The notes under the pieces were generated by a model. That model made no database searches, was not told the DNA's origin, and was given only the letters and a program-made list of their open reading frames with translations. DNA of 64,000 nt from Desulfospira sp963664655 (GTDB lineage: Bacteria > Desulfobacterota > Desulfobacteria > Desulfobacterales > Desulfobacteraceae). Both the position numbers and the translations under genes were made by a program. The stretch is taken from contig CAXXHM010000001.1 in assembly GCA_963664655.2 (NCBI GenBank), positions 434,001 to 498,000 on the forward strand. The letters are read 5' to 3'. Shown piece by piece: positions 1 to 9,553 of the stretch; positions within the stretch are counted from its first letter, which is position 1, and the number at the start of each line of letters is the position of its first letter.

Positions 1-169
1 ACGGGAAATAGTGGTAGATCAACCCGTTTGACATGCCGGTGTGTCTTGCAATATCACTAATTTTTGTCCCTGGGGCACCATTGAGTGAAAAAAGTTCAAG
101 GGCACCGGACAAAATTTTTTCCCGTCTTGCTTCCTTAACCTTTTCGTTTGCCTCTTTATTTCTTCCCAT
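1..169 (-). CDS. TetR-family transcriptional regulator, N-terminal part (runs off the window)
   Basis: Read on the minus strand, the first bases encode a TetR_N DNA-binding domain. The translation from an ATG at 169 gives MGRNKEANEKVKEARR, then a helix with ILSGALELFSLNG, and the recognition segment ISDIARHTGMSNGLIYHYF, which is the diagnostic TetR helix-turn-helix ending in the Tyr-His-Tyr-Phe block. The ligand-binding C-terminus lies outside the window. A GTG at 226 is an alternative start, but it would sit right against the operator-like palindrome at 229-246, so the ATG is preferred. Function beyond self-repression cannot be told. Confidence 0.8.
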   Translation of the reverse strand, partial: MGRNKEANEKVKEARREKILSGALELFSLNGAPGTKISDIARHTGMSNGLIYHYFP

Positions 170-228
170 AAGCCGCTTTTTTCTTCCAGCATCCTTAAAG
201 TCTACTTTTGGCCGGGGTTTTAACACTG

Positions 229-246
229 ATTGAATATTTATTCAAT
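229..246. promoter_or_regulatory. Operator-like palindrome upstream of the tetR gene
   Basis: ATTGAATATTTATTCAAT is a perfect 8-2-8 inverted repeat lying 60 bp upstream of the TetR start codon. Short AT-rich palindromes of this kind upstream of tetR-type genes are typical autoregulatory operators. Binding by the neighbouring TetR protein is inference. Confidence 0.55.
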
Positions 247-653
247 GAAAAAAATACAGGGAGATTCCATTTTCAGGCGGCATCTTGACAAATGATTCCA
301 ATGGATGATAATTCAGCCCCAAACTCAATACCATTATCAAAGGATTTTTTTGGACCCATTCGTATTGGATATTGTACCGCACGCTGCCGATCAGGACACA
401 GTTTAGAAAAGATCAGTGGCGGTATACTGCCAAAGCGCATTTATCTTAAGTGCGCCGGATACCGGGATGTAAAGGTCTTGAGAGCCCTGGAATACCCAAT
501 AGACGGGCTTGGGGCCTGTGCATTTTTCCGGTGAGCTGTTCCCATCCGCAGACCGCTTTATTGCGTTAGACATTTTAACTAAAAATCAGCCGGTTCTATT
601 GTGTTGTGCATTATTGCCCGCATACAGTTAAATTAAATTTAGAGGAAATCCAA
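247..653. other. Intergenic stretch, no supported gene
   Basis: An 80-codon open frame (292-534, plus) fills part of this gap. Its translation matches no family I recognise and has no convincing ribosome binding site, so I do not call it. The stretch probably holds the divergent promoters of the tetR gene and the acetyltransferase. Confidence 0.4.
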
Positions 654-1199
654 TTGGAAATAAGAAAATCTCATGATTCAGACAGGTTGAATATTCAACA
701 AATTCATACAAAGGCGTTTGGCAGAATCAAAGGTCCTGAAATCGCCAATCTTGTTAACGGACTTTTTGAGGACAAAACAGCTGAACCCCGGCTCTCTTTA
801 GTGGCCCTGGAAAAAGGAGAGCTGGCAGGACACATCCTTTTTTCAAAGGTCACGCTGCTTAAAAGCCCGCATCCGGTATCGGCAAGTATTCTGGCACCCC
901 TTGCCGTGCTTCCCGGTTCCCAGTCGGCAGGGGTTGGCAAGGCATTGATCAAGGAGGGCCTTTTTCAGTTGAAACAGGCCGGGGTGGACCTGGTTTTTGT
1001 TCTGGGACACCCGGATTATTATCCGCATTCAGGCTTTACGCCGGCAGGTGTCCTGGGTTTTGAGGCCCCTTATCCGATCCCCAAAAAAGATGCCGGTGCC
1101 TGGATGGTCACCGCCCTTTTTCCGGATGTCCTGGGCAGGGCAAAAGGACGGGTGAGATGTGCCCAAGTCCTTAACCGGCCCGAACACTGGCGGGAATAG
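654..1199 (+). CDS. GNAT-family N-acetyltransferase (YhbS-like)
   Basis: About 181 residues with the layout of the GNAT fold: an N-terminal LEIRKSHDSD strand, a central VALEKGELAGHILFSKV beta pair, the acetyl-CoA binding segment LAVLPGSQSAGVGKALI (Q-x-x-G-x-G/A type), and a C-terminal LGHPDYYPHSGFTPA segment that is characteristic of the COG3153 (YhbS) group. I chose a TTG start at 654 because GAGGAA at 642-647 is correctly spaced, whereas the longer GTG-started frame (606) has no such site. It would transfer an acetyl group from acetyl-CoA to an unknown amine. It stands alone, next to the TetR gene. Confidence 0.8.
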   Translation: MEIRKSHDSDRLNIQQIHTKAFGRIKGPEIANLVNGLFEDKTAEPRLSLVALEKGELAGHILFSKVTLLKSPHPVSASILAPLAVLPGSQSAGVGKALIKEGLFQLKQAGVDLVFVLGHPDYYPHSGFTPAGVLGFEAPYPIPKKDAGAWMVTALFPDVLGRAKGRVRCAQVLNRPEHWRE

Positions 1200-1400
1200 C
1201 GGCCTTTTTATAGGTACGCAATTTCCCGATGCAGGGCAATCGCATGTAAAATAATTATCCATGATGATTTTTATTTGCATATGTATTCAAGGTCAGCCCC
1301 TCTGTGTAATTTGGCGAAAGCCAAACCGCTGTGCCCCCGGTGGTTTAAAAACATGAAATCCCGAAGGGATTGAATTGTTCTTCGTTAACCTCCCGGTTTT

Positions 1401-1517
1401 TATAACCGTCATACCCTAAAGGGCAGAAACCGGGACGGCTTGGATTATCCAACCAAGCACCGCCCACAACGAAAAATGAAAGTCTTTTCAGCTTGTTAGT
1501 GAGACTTTCTTATAAAA
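1401..1517 (+). repeat. Structured intergenic repeat, copy A
   Basis: Shares almost all of its length with 21273-21388 and its second half with 28481-28576. Parts in order: CCCTAAAGGG; a GCTTGG/CCAAGC hairpin; CCCACAACGAAAAATGAAAGTC; and a GAAAGTCT...AGACTTTC hairpin ending in TTATAAAA. It sits in the 480-bp gap between the acetyltransferase and the RND exporter gene; no protein is encoded in it. Confidence 0.75.
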
Positions 1518-1646
1518 ATTGTGGGCTTTGCCCGCTCTTTAAATTTAACCACAGAGGGGCACCCTATTATATCGCCATGGGTGGTGGCGGCCATGACCTT
1601 CGGTAACAGCGCGTCACCCCTTTGCGCCGCTAAAAATTGCGGTGGT

Positions 1647-1669
1647 CCGGGACCCTTACCGGGTCCCGG
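1647..1669 (-). terminator. Strong hairpin just after the RND exporter gene
   Basis: CCGGGACCC and GGGTCCCGG form a perfect 9-bp stem with a 5-nt loop, nine bases beyond the exporter stop codon. On the minus strand a T-rich stretch follows only about ten bases later, so this is a plausible but not classical terminator of the 6063-1678 operon. Confidence 0.5.
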
Positions 1670-1677
1670 GCGCAGCA

Positions 1678-4023
1678 TCACCTGCGGTTTGGGGGTCCAA
1701 AAGCATTGAGGGCCCGGATCAGAACCGGGGTGACAAAGTAATCGGAAAGCAGGGCCGTCATAATTCCGGTTCCGGTAAGAATCCCCATGAAGATGAGAAC
1801 GTTGGCAGGACAGCTTAAGTAGACGCTGAAATTGGCCGTCAGGATCAGGGAGGTAAACAGCAATGGAATCCCGATAGCGGCAAAGGTATGCCGGATGGCT
1901 TTGGGATAATCTTTTTCCCGTTCAAAGGCCAGTTTGGCATGGTTGATAAAATGGATGGTATCATCCACAGCAAGGCCTAAAAGCATGGGCATAATGGTGA
2001 TGGTCATCATATCCAGGGGGACTTTCATCCATCCCATGATCCCGCCCACGGCCAGGGCCGGGGTGATGTTGGGGATCATGGCGATCAGCCCGACTTTAAA
2101 ACTGCCAAAGACCAGGACCATAAAAAAGGTGATCACACAGACGGCAATCAGAAAAGAGGTCAGCTGTCCCTTGGAGACAATATCCTGCATTACCGTAAAC
2201 CGGGGCATGGAACCGGCCAGGGTCACTGTGGCGTCAGGGAAAAATAAGGCCGCCTTTTGAGAAATATTGTTGAGTTCCCGGTATGCCTCAAGGGTGTTAT
2301 AGTCTTTTAAATCCACGGTCATCCGCAGCCGCCGGTATTCGTAATCAATCCATTTTTCAGCCTCCCTGCCCCCGGCATTTTCATAAAGGAGCATGATCTG
2401 GGCCACCATTTCGCGGGTGTCGGGAATGGCATAAAATTCTGGATGCCCGTTGTTTAAGACATGGTTCATGTCCTTGATAATTTCGGTAATGGAGGTCACC
2501 TTTTTGGTCAGCGCATAGCCGGTCACCTCCTGCTCGAGCAGGTCCAGTTTTTTTAGGTTTTCAGGTTCCCTTGCCAGGTTCTCTTTGGGGAACTCCACCA
2601 CCAGGTCATAAGAGTAAAGGGACCCTAAAGGCGACTGGCAGACCTGGTCCAGCCGGTTGACGTAGGGCACCTTAAGCCCCATATTCCTGAGGATGTCAAA
2701 GTTGACCTCAAAATGGCGCAGCCCGATCACAGCCGTCACCATGACCAGGACAAATACAACCAGGATGGGGACAGGTTTGGCCAGGACAAGGTCTGCCATT
2801 TTTGATAACAGATTTTCCAAAAATGTGTTGGAACCCAGCCGGATCGTCTTTTTTTCGGCACAGTCTTTACCAAAAGACAGCAGGGCCGGAATCATAATGA
2901 TGACCATAAAAAAAATAACCGTGACCAGAAGGGACGTGGCAGACCCGATCCAGCGCACGGGCTTGACATCCACAAAGTGAAAGGAAAAAAGAGCGCCCAC
3001 CGTGGTCAGTGCCGTAAACAAAATGGGCCATCCGGTTTCCTTGACCGCATAACAAACCGAGTCCTTTCTTTTTCCCGCGGCCATAAATTTTTTGTTGAAA
3101 AAGGAAAAAATATGGATGGAATACCCGATGGATACCGCAATGCCAAGGTAAAGGGGGACCATGATCATGCCGATGTCAATGGGCTTGCCGGCCCATCCCA
3201 AAATGCCGAAGGTCAGGATCACCGATCCTGCCGTGACCATGACGGTAGCTGCAATGCCTCTGATGGACCGTAAGGCCAAAGACAGGACAATCAGGGACAC
3301 GATCAGGGACAGGCCCATGGTCCTTGACATCTCTTTTTTAAAAAATGCGGTTTTATCATAGGCAAGGACGGGCATGCCAGAAGACCTGGGGGTTAATGAG
3401 GCATACTTGTCCTGGCGGATGATGGAAACCGCTGTCCGGCCCACCACAATTTCAGCGGATTGATTGTCCTTGCTTCGCCAGCCTTCGGGATAGGGGGTCA
3501 GCCTCAGGATGATCCATGAATACCGCCCGTCCCCTGAAATCAATTTGCCGTTCAGCAGGTTCTTGCACAGGATCTGCTCCCGGATGCGGGCCAGGGCGGC
3601 AGGATCATGGGGAATGGGGTCCGGCACGGGCGAGATGATCTCAATGCCCCCTGCATCACCTAAGGAAAATTCGCAGTCGGTAATGGACATGACGTCATCG
3701 GCAAAGGGGACATTGGCCATAAGCTCTTTTCCCAATTCCCGGATCAGGGCCAGGATGCCCGGATCAAACATGGTATCGGATTCCACCAGAATTCCGACAT
3801 AGTCGTTGTTGCCGAAAATTTCCTTGAATTCGTCCTCGGCCATCTGCAGGGGGGAATTGTCTAAAAGCCATTTGTCCCAGCCCGCATCGGTCCGGATTTT
3901 TTTAAGGCCCGTAAACCCGAATACCAGGGCCAGAACAAACACCAGGACAGCCAGATAGCGCAACTGGACAATCCGGGCGCCAAAGATTTCAAATAACCGG
4001 TTGATTTTATTGATATTGATCAT
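1678..4023 (-). CDS. RND-superfamily (MMPL/SSD-type) exporter
   Basis: 781 residues with the two-fold repeat of COG1033 RND transporters: one helix near residue 20, a large periplasmic loop beginning DAGWDKWLLDNSPLQ, a bundle of helices around residues 230-370, a further helix near 420, a second periplasmic loop and a second bundle around 630-770. The second half shows GLAVDDTIHF, the usual conserved acidic helix. Such pumps move hydrophobic molecules or lipids rather than drugs. It is the last gene of an operon, 10 bp after an outer-membrane barrel gene and a LolA-like gene, a combination that points to transfer of a lipid or lipoprotein-like substrate across the envelope. The substrate is unknown. 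Confidence 0.85.
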   Translation of the reverse strand: MININKINRLFEIFGARIVQLRYLAVLVFVLALVFGFTGLKKIRTDAGWDKWLLDNSPLQMAEDEFKEIFGNNDYVGILVESDTMFDPGILALIRELGKELMANVPFADDVMSITDCEFSLGDAGGIEIISPVPDPIPHDPAALARIREQILCKNLLNGKLISGDGRYSWIILRLTPYPEGWRSKDNQSAEIVVGRTAVSIIRQDKYASLTPRSSGMPVLAYDKTAFFKKEMSRTMGLSLIVSLIVLSLALRSIRGIAATVMVTAGSVILTFGILGWAGKPIDIGMIMVPLYLGIAVSIGYSIHIFSFFNKKFMAAGKRKDSVCYAVKETGWPILFTALTTVGALFSFHFVDVKPVRWIGSATSLLVTVIFFMVIIMIPALLSFGKDCAEKKTIRLGSNTFLENLLSKMADLVLAKPVPILVVFVLVMVTAVIGLRHFEVNFDILRNMGLKVPYVNRLDQVCQSPLGSLYSYDLVVEFPKENLAREPENLKKLDLLEQEVTGYALTKKVTSITEIIKDMNHVLNNGHPEFYAIPDTREMVAQIMLLYENAGGREAEKWIDYEYRRLRMTVDLKDYNTLEAYRELNNISQKAALFFPDATVTLAGSMPRFTVMQDIVSKGQLTSFLIAVCVITFFMVLVFGSFKVGLIAMIPNITPALAVGGIMGWMKVPLDMMTITIMPMLLGLAVDDTIHFINHAKLAFEREKDYPKAIRHTFAAIGIPLLFTSLILTANFSVYLSCPANVLIFMGILTGTGIMTALLSDYFVTPVLIRALNAFGPPNRR

Positions 4024-4033
4024 AATTCATCCT

Positions 4034-5239
4034 TTAAAAATGGTAGGTGATCTTGGTCCAGACCTGGGTATTGTCTTTATACCGGCCATAGGTTCCCTGT
4101 CTGTTTCCTGAAAAGATGTCGGTTCCCACAAAAAATTCCAGGTTGTCCATGAACCGGTATTCGGCGGTCAGCCGGATCAGGCTATCGTTTACGTCCACAT
4201 CCCGGAATACCGAACCCGATAAGGTCAGCTTTTCGCGAAACAGATCCTTTGACAGGCTCAGGGTAAGGGTTTTGGTGCAAAAGGCCTGTGTCAGTCCGGT
4301 TCCGGAATTAAGAATATGGTCTTGTGCATACTGTCCGGACAAGGTCCAGTTTCCCCCGGGATACCAGTCCAGGCCGGCCAGCCATTTAATCCGGTCCTTT
4401 TGGGCCGTAAAGTAACCGGTCTTAACCCCTTGAACCAGGCTGCCCATGAGAAAGGCGGCCTCGGCCCTGAAAACAAACTCCCCAAATGGTTTTGAAAATT
4501 CCGCTCCCCAAATATGAACCCGGTCGTACACCGGTTCCAGGGCATTGCCCTTTTGCCGGTATCCGGGAAAATCATTCCAGGTATAAAAATAGGAAAAAGC
4601 AAGGTCCATTCCGGACAGGTAAAGGGCGTATCGTATGGCAAGTTCGGCGTCCCTGAGGGGATCATCCGGTTCATTTCCCGAAAGCACCGTGTTGTTCCCA
4701 AACCCGCCCAGATACCAGGGGCTGTCTTTGCCGGGTTGTTCCCCTGCTTTATAAACCGGGATAAAGATCAGCTGAAGATCCCCCCACAGCGAGGCAACCT
4801 TAAGGTTCAGGGCATCCACGGCCATGCGCATTTCATCAAAATCCCGGGTAATGGTTTCCGAGTAATCCAGGGGCGAGATATTGTCCACAATCCGGATGCC
4901 GTCGGCCTGGCCCCAGATGATGATCTGGCGTCCGGCCCTGAGGGTTGCGCTGCCCAAGGCATAATCGAGATATCCCTCATGGAGGCGGATTCCGCCCTCA
5001 TCTTCCAGAAGATGGTTTTCAGAAAGGTTGACGGCGGCAAAAGCGGTCAGGTTCCCCTGGTAGACCGTGATTTCCGGCCGGGCCAGGGTTTCCGATGCCA
5101 GGGTGTCATGGGGCGCGCTGACCTGAAAATTATGCCGGGTTTCCACAAATCCGGTCAACGCCATTTCCATGGCCCCAAGAAAACCCGGGACCAGTAAAAG
5201 AATTTCCATCAGCAGAACCGCCGCAAAGGGACGGTTCAT
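4034..5239 (-). CDS. Outer-membrane beta-barrel protein (DUF1302-like) of the RND operon
   Basis: 401 residues. A signal peptide (PFAAVLLMEILLLVPGFLGA) is followed by alternating polar/hydrophobic strands typical of a porin-like barrel (for example YALGSATLRAGRQIIIWGQ). The protein ends in ITYHF; a terminal Phe is the signal for BAM-dependent insertion. The family resembles DUF1302/alginate-export-like barrels that accompany MMPL exporters and LolA-like proteins. The start overlaps the end of the upstream LolA-like gene by 4 bp, so the two are translationally coupled. It probably forms the outer-membrane exit or acceptor of the system. Confidence 0.75.
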   Translation of the reverse strand: MNRPFAAVLLMEILLLVPGFLGAMEMALTGFVETRHNFQVSAPHDTLASETLARPEITVYQGNLTAFAAVNLSENHLLEDEGGIRLHEGYLDYALGSATLRAGRQIIIWGQADGIRIVDNISPLDYSETITRDFDEMRMAVDALNLKVASLWGDLQLIFIPVYKAGEQPGKDSPWYLGGFGNNTVLSGNEPDDPLRDAELAIRYALYLSGMDLAFSYFYTWNDFPGYRQKGNALEPVYDRVHIWGAEFSKPFGEFVFRAEAAFLMGSLVQGVKTGYFTAQKDRIKWLAGLDWYPGGNWTLSGQYAQDHILNSGTGLTQAFCTKTLTLSLSKDLFREKLTLSGSVFRDVDVNDSLIRLTAEYRFMDNLEFFVGTDIFSGNRQGTYGRYKDNTQVWTKITYHF

Positions 5240-6063
5240 CTCAAATGGCCCCGGGAAATGGTGTTGACGCTGAAAAAGGCGTCATCCACCCCGGTGTTGT
5301 AAGAGACCTGGGACAGGGTCATCAGGGTGGTGTGTTTTTCCCTGTGATTTTCCATTTTCATTTTGAAAATGGTCCAAAACCCCTGGTACCGGCGAAGGTC
5401 TTCCACGGTGTAGGTCTTGATCAGGCCCTGGGCATCAAAATATTGCGCTTTTACCGTTTTATGGGCCTTTTGGGAGACCCAGATCATTTTTTCGTCATAG
5501 GCCGAGTCTTTTTTTCTTGGCACGGATTTGATTTTCCAGCAGGCATCATTGTTTACGGCCTCTTCTCCTATAAGGGTATGGTCATCTTCGTCCACATGCC
5601 GGTCTCCCATATCGTCGTATGTAAAGTCCGATCCCATGAAATAGTCGTTGCTGGATGCGCCTGAAATCCGGCGAACCTTTCTTAAGGCAGGCATATAAAG
5701 CCATTTGTCATCGTCCCTTTCCGGGTCATCATACTCCCAGGACAAAAAGGCCGTGCCCTTGATATCCATGGGTTTTTTAAAGGCCATCAGTTTTTTGGTG
5801 TCTTTGCCATAATCCTTTCCAAAGGATGACATCACCCGGACCCTTTTTTTGTTCCGGCGGTTGATCAGAACCATCTCAATGGTGGATTTTCGGTCATCCC
5901 CGTCCGGGGCCTCATCCACCATGACCATGACCTCCCGCCCCGTAAGGGTTTGCGCCCATGCAGAACCGGCCAAATACACACTTGCGCCGGCATAGAACAT
6001 CACAGCAGCCCCAAAAGAAACCAAAAGATAAAAATCAACCCTTCTGGCCAGCTGGTTTAACAT
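5236..6063 (-). CDS. LolA-like outer-membrane lipoprotein-sorting protein
   Basis: 275 residues. An N-terminal hydrophobic segment (YLLVSFGAAVMFYAGASVY) precedes TLTGREVMVMVDEAP and an incomplete-barrel LolA-like domain with YDDPERDDDKWLYMPALRKVRRI, GSDFTYDDMGDR and WKIKSVPRK, hallmarks of the LolA-like group paired with RND (COG1033) exporters. It is the first gene of the three-gene minus-strand operon. It presumably carries a lipid-like substrate through the periplasm between the RND pump and the barrel. A remnant of a related gene is at 36377-36520. Confidence 0.8.
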   Translation of the reverse strand: MLNQLARRVDFYLLVSFGAAVMFYAGASVYLAGSAWAQTLTGREVMVMVDEAPDGDDRKSTIEMVLINRRNKKRVRVMSSFGKDYGKDTKKLMAFKKPMDIKGTAFLSWEYDDPERDDDKWLYMPALRKVRRISGASSNDYFMGSDFTYDDMGDRHVDEDDHTLIGEEAVNNDACWKIKSVPRKKDSAYDEKMIWVSQKAHKTVKAQYFDAQGLIKTYTVEDLRRYQGFWTIFKMKMENHREKHTTLMTLSQVSYNTGVDDAFFSVNTISRGHLR

Positions 6064-6404
6064 GCTTTTTCCTTTAATTACGGTTAAAGTTAGACTCCTC
6101 TAATACGTCTTAATCATAAACTTCTGCCCGAATCGGGAATTTGTTTAAAATTCATTGTACCGGATCTGAAAATAGACAATTTCAAAAGGCGCTGCTAACG
6201 CTTGCGTCTTTTTTTTTGACGTTTTAGTCCAATAAGCGAAGGGGCAGGCCTTAAATTTACGAACACCTCCACAGAGCGAGGGCAAAACCATAAGTGCCCA
6301 TGGTTATTAAAGCGTTTTGTCCACCGAATCGGTTTTTTCTTCAATACGGTGAAAATTTAAAATCAAAGTTGCAAATTGCACCAGTTTGTAGTATGCCCTA
6401 TTTT
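6064..6404. other. Intergenic region between divergent genes
   Basis: Contains the promoters of the minus-strand operon and of the ATPase. No gene, repeat or hairpin of note was seen. Confidence 0.4.
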
Positions 6405-7586
6405 ATGACACTCATTCAAAGATCCATAGCGCCTGTAGTTCGGTCTCTGGCGGCCCAATATCCGGTTGTGACCATCACAGGACCCCGGCAGAGCGGGAAA
6501 ACAACCATCTGCAGGCAAATTTTCAAAGACAAACCCTATGCGAACCTGGAATTTCCTGACACCCGGCAGTTTGCAATAGATGATCCCAGAGGATTTCTCG
6601 CCCAGTTCCCAAACGGAGCGGTAATTGATGAAATACAGCGGGCCCCGGATTTGACATCGTATATTCAGCCAATGGTTGATGAAAATCCAGCCGCAGGGCA
6701 GTACATTTTGACTGGAAGTCAGCAATTTGAAGTACGTTCCAGTGTCAATCAATCCCTTGCAGGACGTTCGGCGCTGGTTAGACTGCTTGCTTTTGATCTC
6801 AATGAAATTTCATCCGGCTATGAGGTGCCGGATTCCAATGAACTGCTGTATAAGGGGTTCTATCCCCGAATCTGGGATCAGGGCCTGAATCCGACCCAGG
6901 CGTTAGGTGATTATTACGAAACCTATATCGAACGGGATTTGCGGCAGCTTGTTACCATCAAGGATCTGAATCTGTTTCAAAAATTTGTCAAATTGTGTGC
7001 CGGGCGCATCGGGCAACTGCTGAATGTCAGTTCCCTTGCCAACGACACCGGCGTGTCCCATACCACGGCATCCAACTGGATTTCCATTTTAGAAGCAAGT
7101 TTCATCCTTTTTCTTTTAAATCCGTATCAGGCAAACATTTCCAAGCGACTGGTCAAATCCCCTAAATTGTATTTTTATGATGTGGGTCTTGCCTCGTTTC
7201 TGCTGGGCATAGAAACCATGGAACAAATTTTCAGAGACCCGTTGCGCGGCAATCTTTTTGAAAACATGATCATTGCCGAGGCATTAAAATTCCGTTTTAA
7301 CCAGGGCAAGCGCAGCAATCTTTATTTTTACCGTGACAGCAAGGGAAACGAAGTCGACCTTGTATTTTCATCCGGCTCTATGCTGTTCCCTGTTGAAATC
7401 AAGTCAGGAATGACTGTCACCCGTGATTATTTCAAGGGGTTGAACCATTTTAAAGCCCTGTTTGAACCCCACATGCCCAGTGGAGGCGGCCTGGTTTACA
7501 ACGGCATGGACGCCCAGAACCGCTCGGATGTTTCAATCGTTCCCCTTGACAAGCTTCATCAGCTTTTCGGCCGGTCATGCAGTTGA
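6405..7586 (+). CDS. AAA ATPase with DUF4143 C-terminal domain (COG1373)
   Basis: 393 residues from the ATG at 6405 (upstream in-frame starts at 6294 and 6393 are possible). Walker A GPRQSGKTT is at about residues 26-34 and Walker B VIDEIQ at about 70. The C-terminal part carries NEVDLVF...PVEIKSG, the nuclease-like (PD-(D/E)XK-type) core seen in DUF4143 proteins. These ATPases are common in bacterial genomes, often solitary, with no agreed function. This one stands alone, about 190 bp before the ABC transporter operon. A fragment of another member lies at 53729-54100. Confidence 0.85.
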   Translation: MTLIQRSIAPVVRSLAAQYPVVTITGPRQSGKTTICRQIFKDKPYANLEFPDTRQFAIDDPRGFLAQFPNGAVIDEIQRAPDLTSYIQPMVDENPAAGQYILTGSQQFEVRSSVNQSLAGRSALVRLLAFDLNEISSGYEVPDSNELLYKGFYPRIWDQGLNPTQALGDYYETYIERDLRQLVTIKDLNLFQKFVKLCAGRIGQLLNVSSLANDTGVSHTTASNWISILEASFILFLLNPYQANISKRLVKSPKLYFYDVGLASFLLGIETMEQIFRDPLRGNLFENMIIAEALKFRFNQGKRSNLYFYRDSKGNEVDLVFSSGSMLFPVEIKSGMTVTRDYFKGLNHFKALFEPHMPSGGGLVYNGMDAQNRSDVSIVPLDKLHQLFGRSCS

Positions 7587-7777
7587 TTTCGTAATTTCGC
7601 AAAATTGAATCCCGGGGACCGGATATCAAGCTGCTCGGGGTCACCCGTTTTTTGACCGTCACACAGAACGGTACCCGCTGATCCTGAGAGTCTTGCGATA
7701 GTTAACCTGCCCTTGCGCTGCCCCGCCTGTACCAAAATCAAACCCTCAGGTACAAGACCCTGTCCGGCTTCCATGGT

Positions 7778-9553
7778 ATGTCATGCCCCATGGAAGATAA
7801 AAATATAACAAACGGGTTTGTGCGGCTGGCCGGATTTGCCGCGCCTTTTCGGGGGCGGTATCTGGCATCGGCAGCCTGGGCCGTTCTCGGGGTGGCCTGT
7901 GCCATGATTCCCTATGCCGCCGTGTCGCAGGTCATTATCAGGCTGGCACAAGGGCAGCGCTCTTTGGGCGGATATCTTGCCTGGTTTGCCCTGGCGGCAC
8001 TGGGGTACCTGTGCAGGGTCTGGTTTCACGGTCTTTCCACCCGCATCTCCCATCTGGCTACCTTTGCCGTGATTTCACAAATCCGGCACCGGATTGCGGC
8101 AAAGCTTGCCCGGGTGCCCATGGGATATATCCTGAACACCCCATCGGGGCGGTTGAAAAACACCCTGGTGGAAAAGGCTGCGAGCATTGAGCCGGCCCTG
8201 TCCCATGTTCTGCCGGAAATGACCGCCAACATCCTGATTCCCCTTGTTATTATTTCAACCATATTTTTCCTTGACTGGCGCATGGCCCTGATCAGCCTGA
8301 TCACCCTGCCGGTGGGAGCCTTCTGCTTCATGATGATGATGAAGGATTACCAGGACCAGTATGCCGGTTACATGGCTGCGGGCAAACAGATGAATGCCGC
8401 GGCCGTGGAATATATCAACGGCATTGAGGTGATCAAGACCTTTGGCGGGTCTGCCGCATCCCATAAAAAGTTTGCCCATGCCGTATCTGCCAATGCCGAC
8501 TACGGCGTGGCCTGGACAAAAAGCGTCCAGGGCTATTTTGCCATGAGCATCGGGATCTGGCCGTCGGTGCTGATCGGGGTGCTGCCCCTGGGCTGCCTGT
8601 TTTTGCAGAACGGCTCGCTGAGCGCTTCGGTGTTCATCACCATCATGATTCTGGCCCTGGGAATTTTTCCCTGCCTGCTCAGCATTCTGTTTTACCTGGA
8701 TGACCTGGCAAAAATCGGCACCACCATGAACGATATCGGTGACGTGCTGGACCAAAAGGAGCTGAAGCGGCCTGACACCTTTGTTGTTCCGGGTCCCATG
8801 GACATTGAACTGTCCGGTGTCGACTTTTCCTATGACCGCACCCGTGTTCTGGACAATCTGTCCCTGGTGATCCCCCAGGGCCGGGTAACCGCCCTGGTGG
8901 GTCCGTCGGGCAGCGGCAAAAGCACCATCGCCCGGCTCATCTCCTCTTTCTGGGATGTGGACAAAGGGGCTGTCACCATTGGCGGAACAGATGTAAAAAA
9001 CATCCCTTTTGAGCAGCTGACCGGGTGGATCTCCTATGTGGCCCAGGACAACTATCTTTTTGACACCACGGTAATGGAAAATATCCGCATGGGTGATCCA
9101 AAGGCTTCGGACCAGGCGGTGATGGATGCGGCAAAGGCGGCCGGGTGCCATGGGTTTATCACGGCCCTTGAACAGGGGTATCACACCATGACCGGCGGGG
9201 GCGGCACCCGTCTTTCCGGAGGAGAGCGCCAGCGGATCACCATTGCAAGGGCCATGCTGAAAAACACGCCGGTGGTCATTCTTGATGAAGCCACAGCCTT
9301 TGCAGACCCGGCAAACGAGGCCAGGCTCCAGCAGGCCATTGCAGGGCTTGTCAGGGGAAAAACCCTGATCGTCATTGCCCATCGTCTTTCCACCATCACA
9401 AATGCCGACCGGATTGTGGTGCTGAACCAGGGCCAAATCCAGGGTATCGGCACCCACAGTGAACTTTTATCAAGGTGCGGGCTTTACCGGCAGATGTGGC
9501 AGGCCCATGTCAGTGTCAAAGATGAACCGGAAAAACAGGTGTGCCGTGGTTGA
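7778..9553 (+). CDS. ABC transporter, fused membrane/ATPase subunit 1 (IrtA/YbtP-like)
   Basis: 591 residues: a six-helix exporter-type membrane domain (about 1-310) and a nucleotide-binding domain with Walker A GPSGSGKST near 376, signature LSGGERQR near 479 and Walker B VVILDEATA near 498, so the catalytic Glu is kept. Overlap with the next gene indicates a heterodimer. Pairs of this type (IrtAB, YbtPQ) import metal-siderophore complexes despite the exporter fold; the TonB receptor and the PchR-like regulator nearby support that reading. First gene of an operon running to 16211. A second in-frame ATG four codons downstream is an alternative start. Confidence 0.85.
   Translation: MSCPMEDKNITNGFVRLAGFAAPFRGRYLASAAWAVLGVACAMIPYAAVSQVIIRLAQGQRSLGGYLAWFALAALGYLCRVWFHGLSTRISHLATFAVISQIRHRIAAKLARVPMGYILNTPSGRLKNTLVEKAASIEPALSHVLPEMTANILIPLVIISTIFFLDWRMALISLITLPVGAFCFMMMMKDYQDQYAGYMAAGKQMNAAAVEYINGIEVIKTFGGSAASHKKFAHAVSANADYGVAWTKSVQGYFAMSIGIWPSVLIGVLPLGCLFLQNGSLSASVFITIMILALGIFPCLLSILFYLDDLAKIGTTMNDIGDVLDQKELKRPDTFVVPGPMDIELSGVDFSYDRTRVLDNLSLVIPQGRVTALVGPSGSGKSTIARLISSFWDVDKGAVTIGGTDVKNIPFEQLTGWISYVAQDNYLFDTTVMENIRMGDPKASDQAVMDAAKAAGCHGFITALEQGYHTMTGGGGTRLSGGERQRITIARAMLKNTPVVILDEATAFADPANEARLQQAIAGLVRGKTLIVIAHRLSTITNADRIVVLNQGQIQGIGTHSELLSRCGLYRQMWQAHVSVKDEPEKQVCRG

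Noticed and set aside
292..534. 80-codon open frame between the tetR and acetyltransferase genes
   Set aside because: No recognisable domain, no ribosome site, and codon pattern unlike the real genes nearby.
8255..9457. Long 400-codon open frame antisense to the first ABC subunit
   Set aside because: A shadow of the GC-rich coding strand: composition is His/Gly/Gln-rich and lies wholly inside a clear ABC gene.
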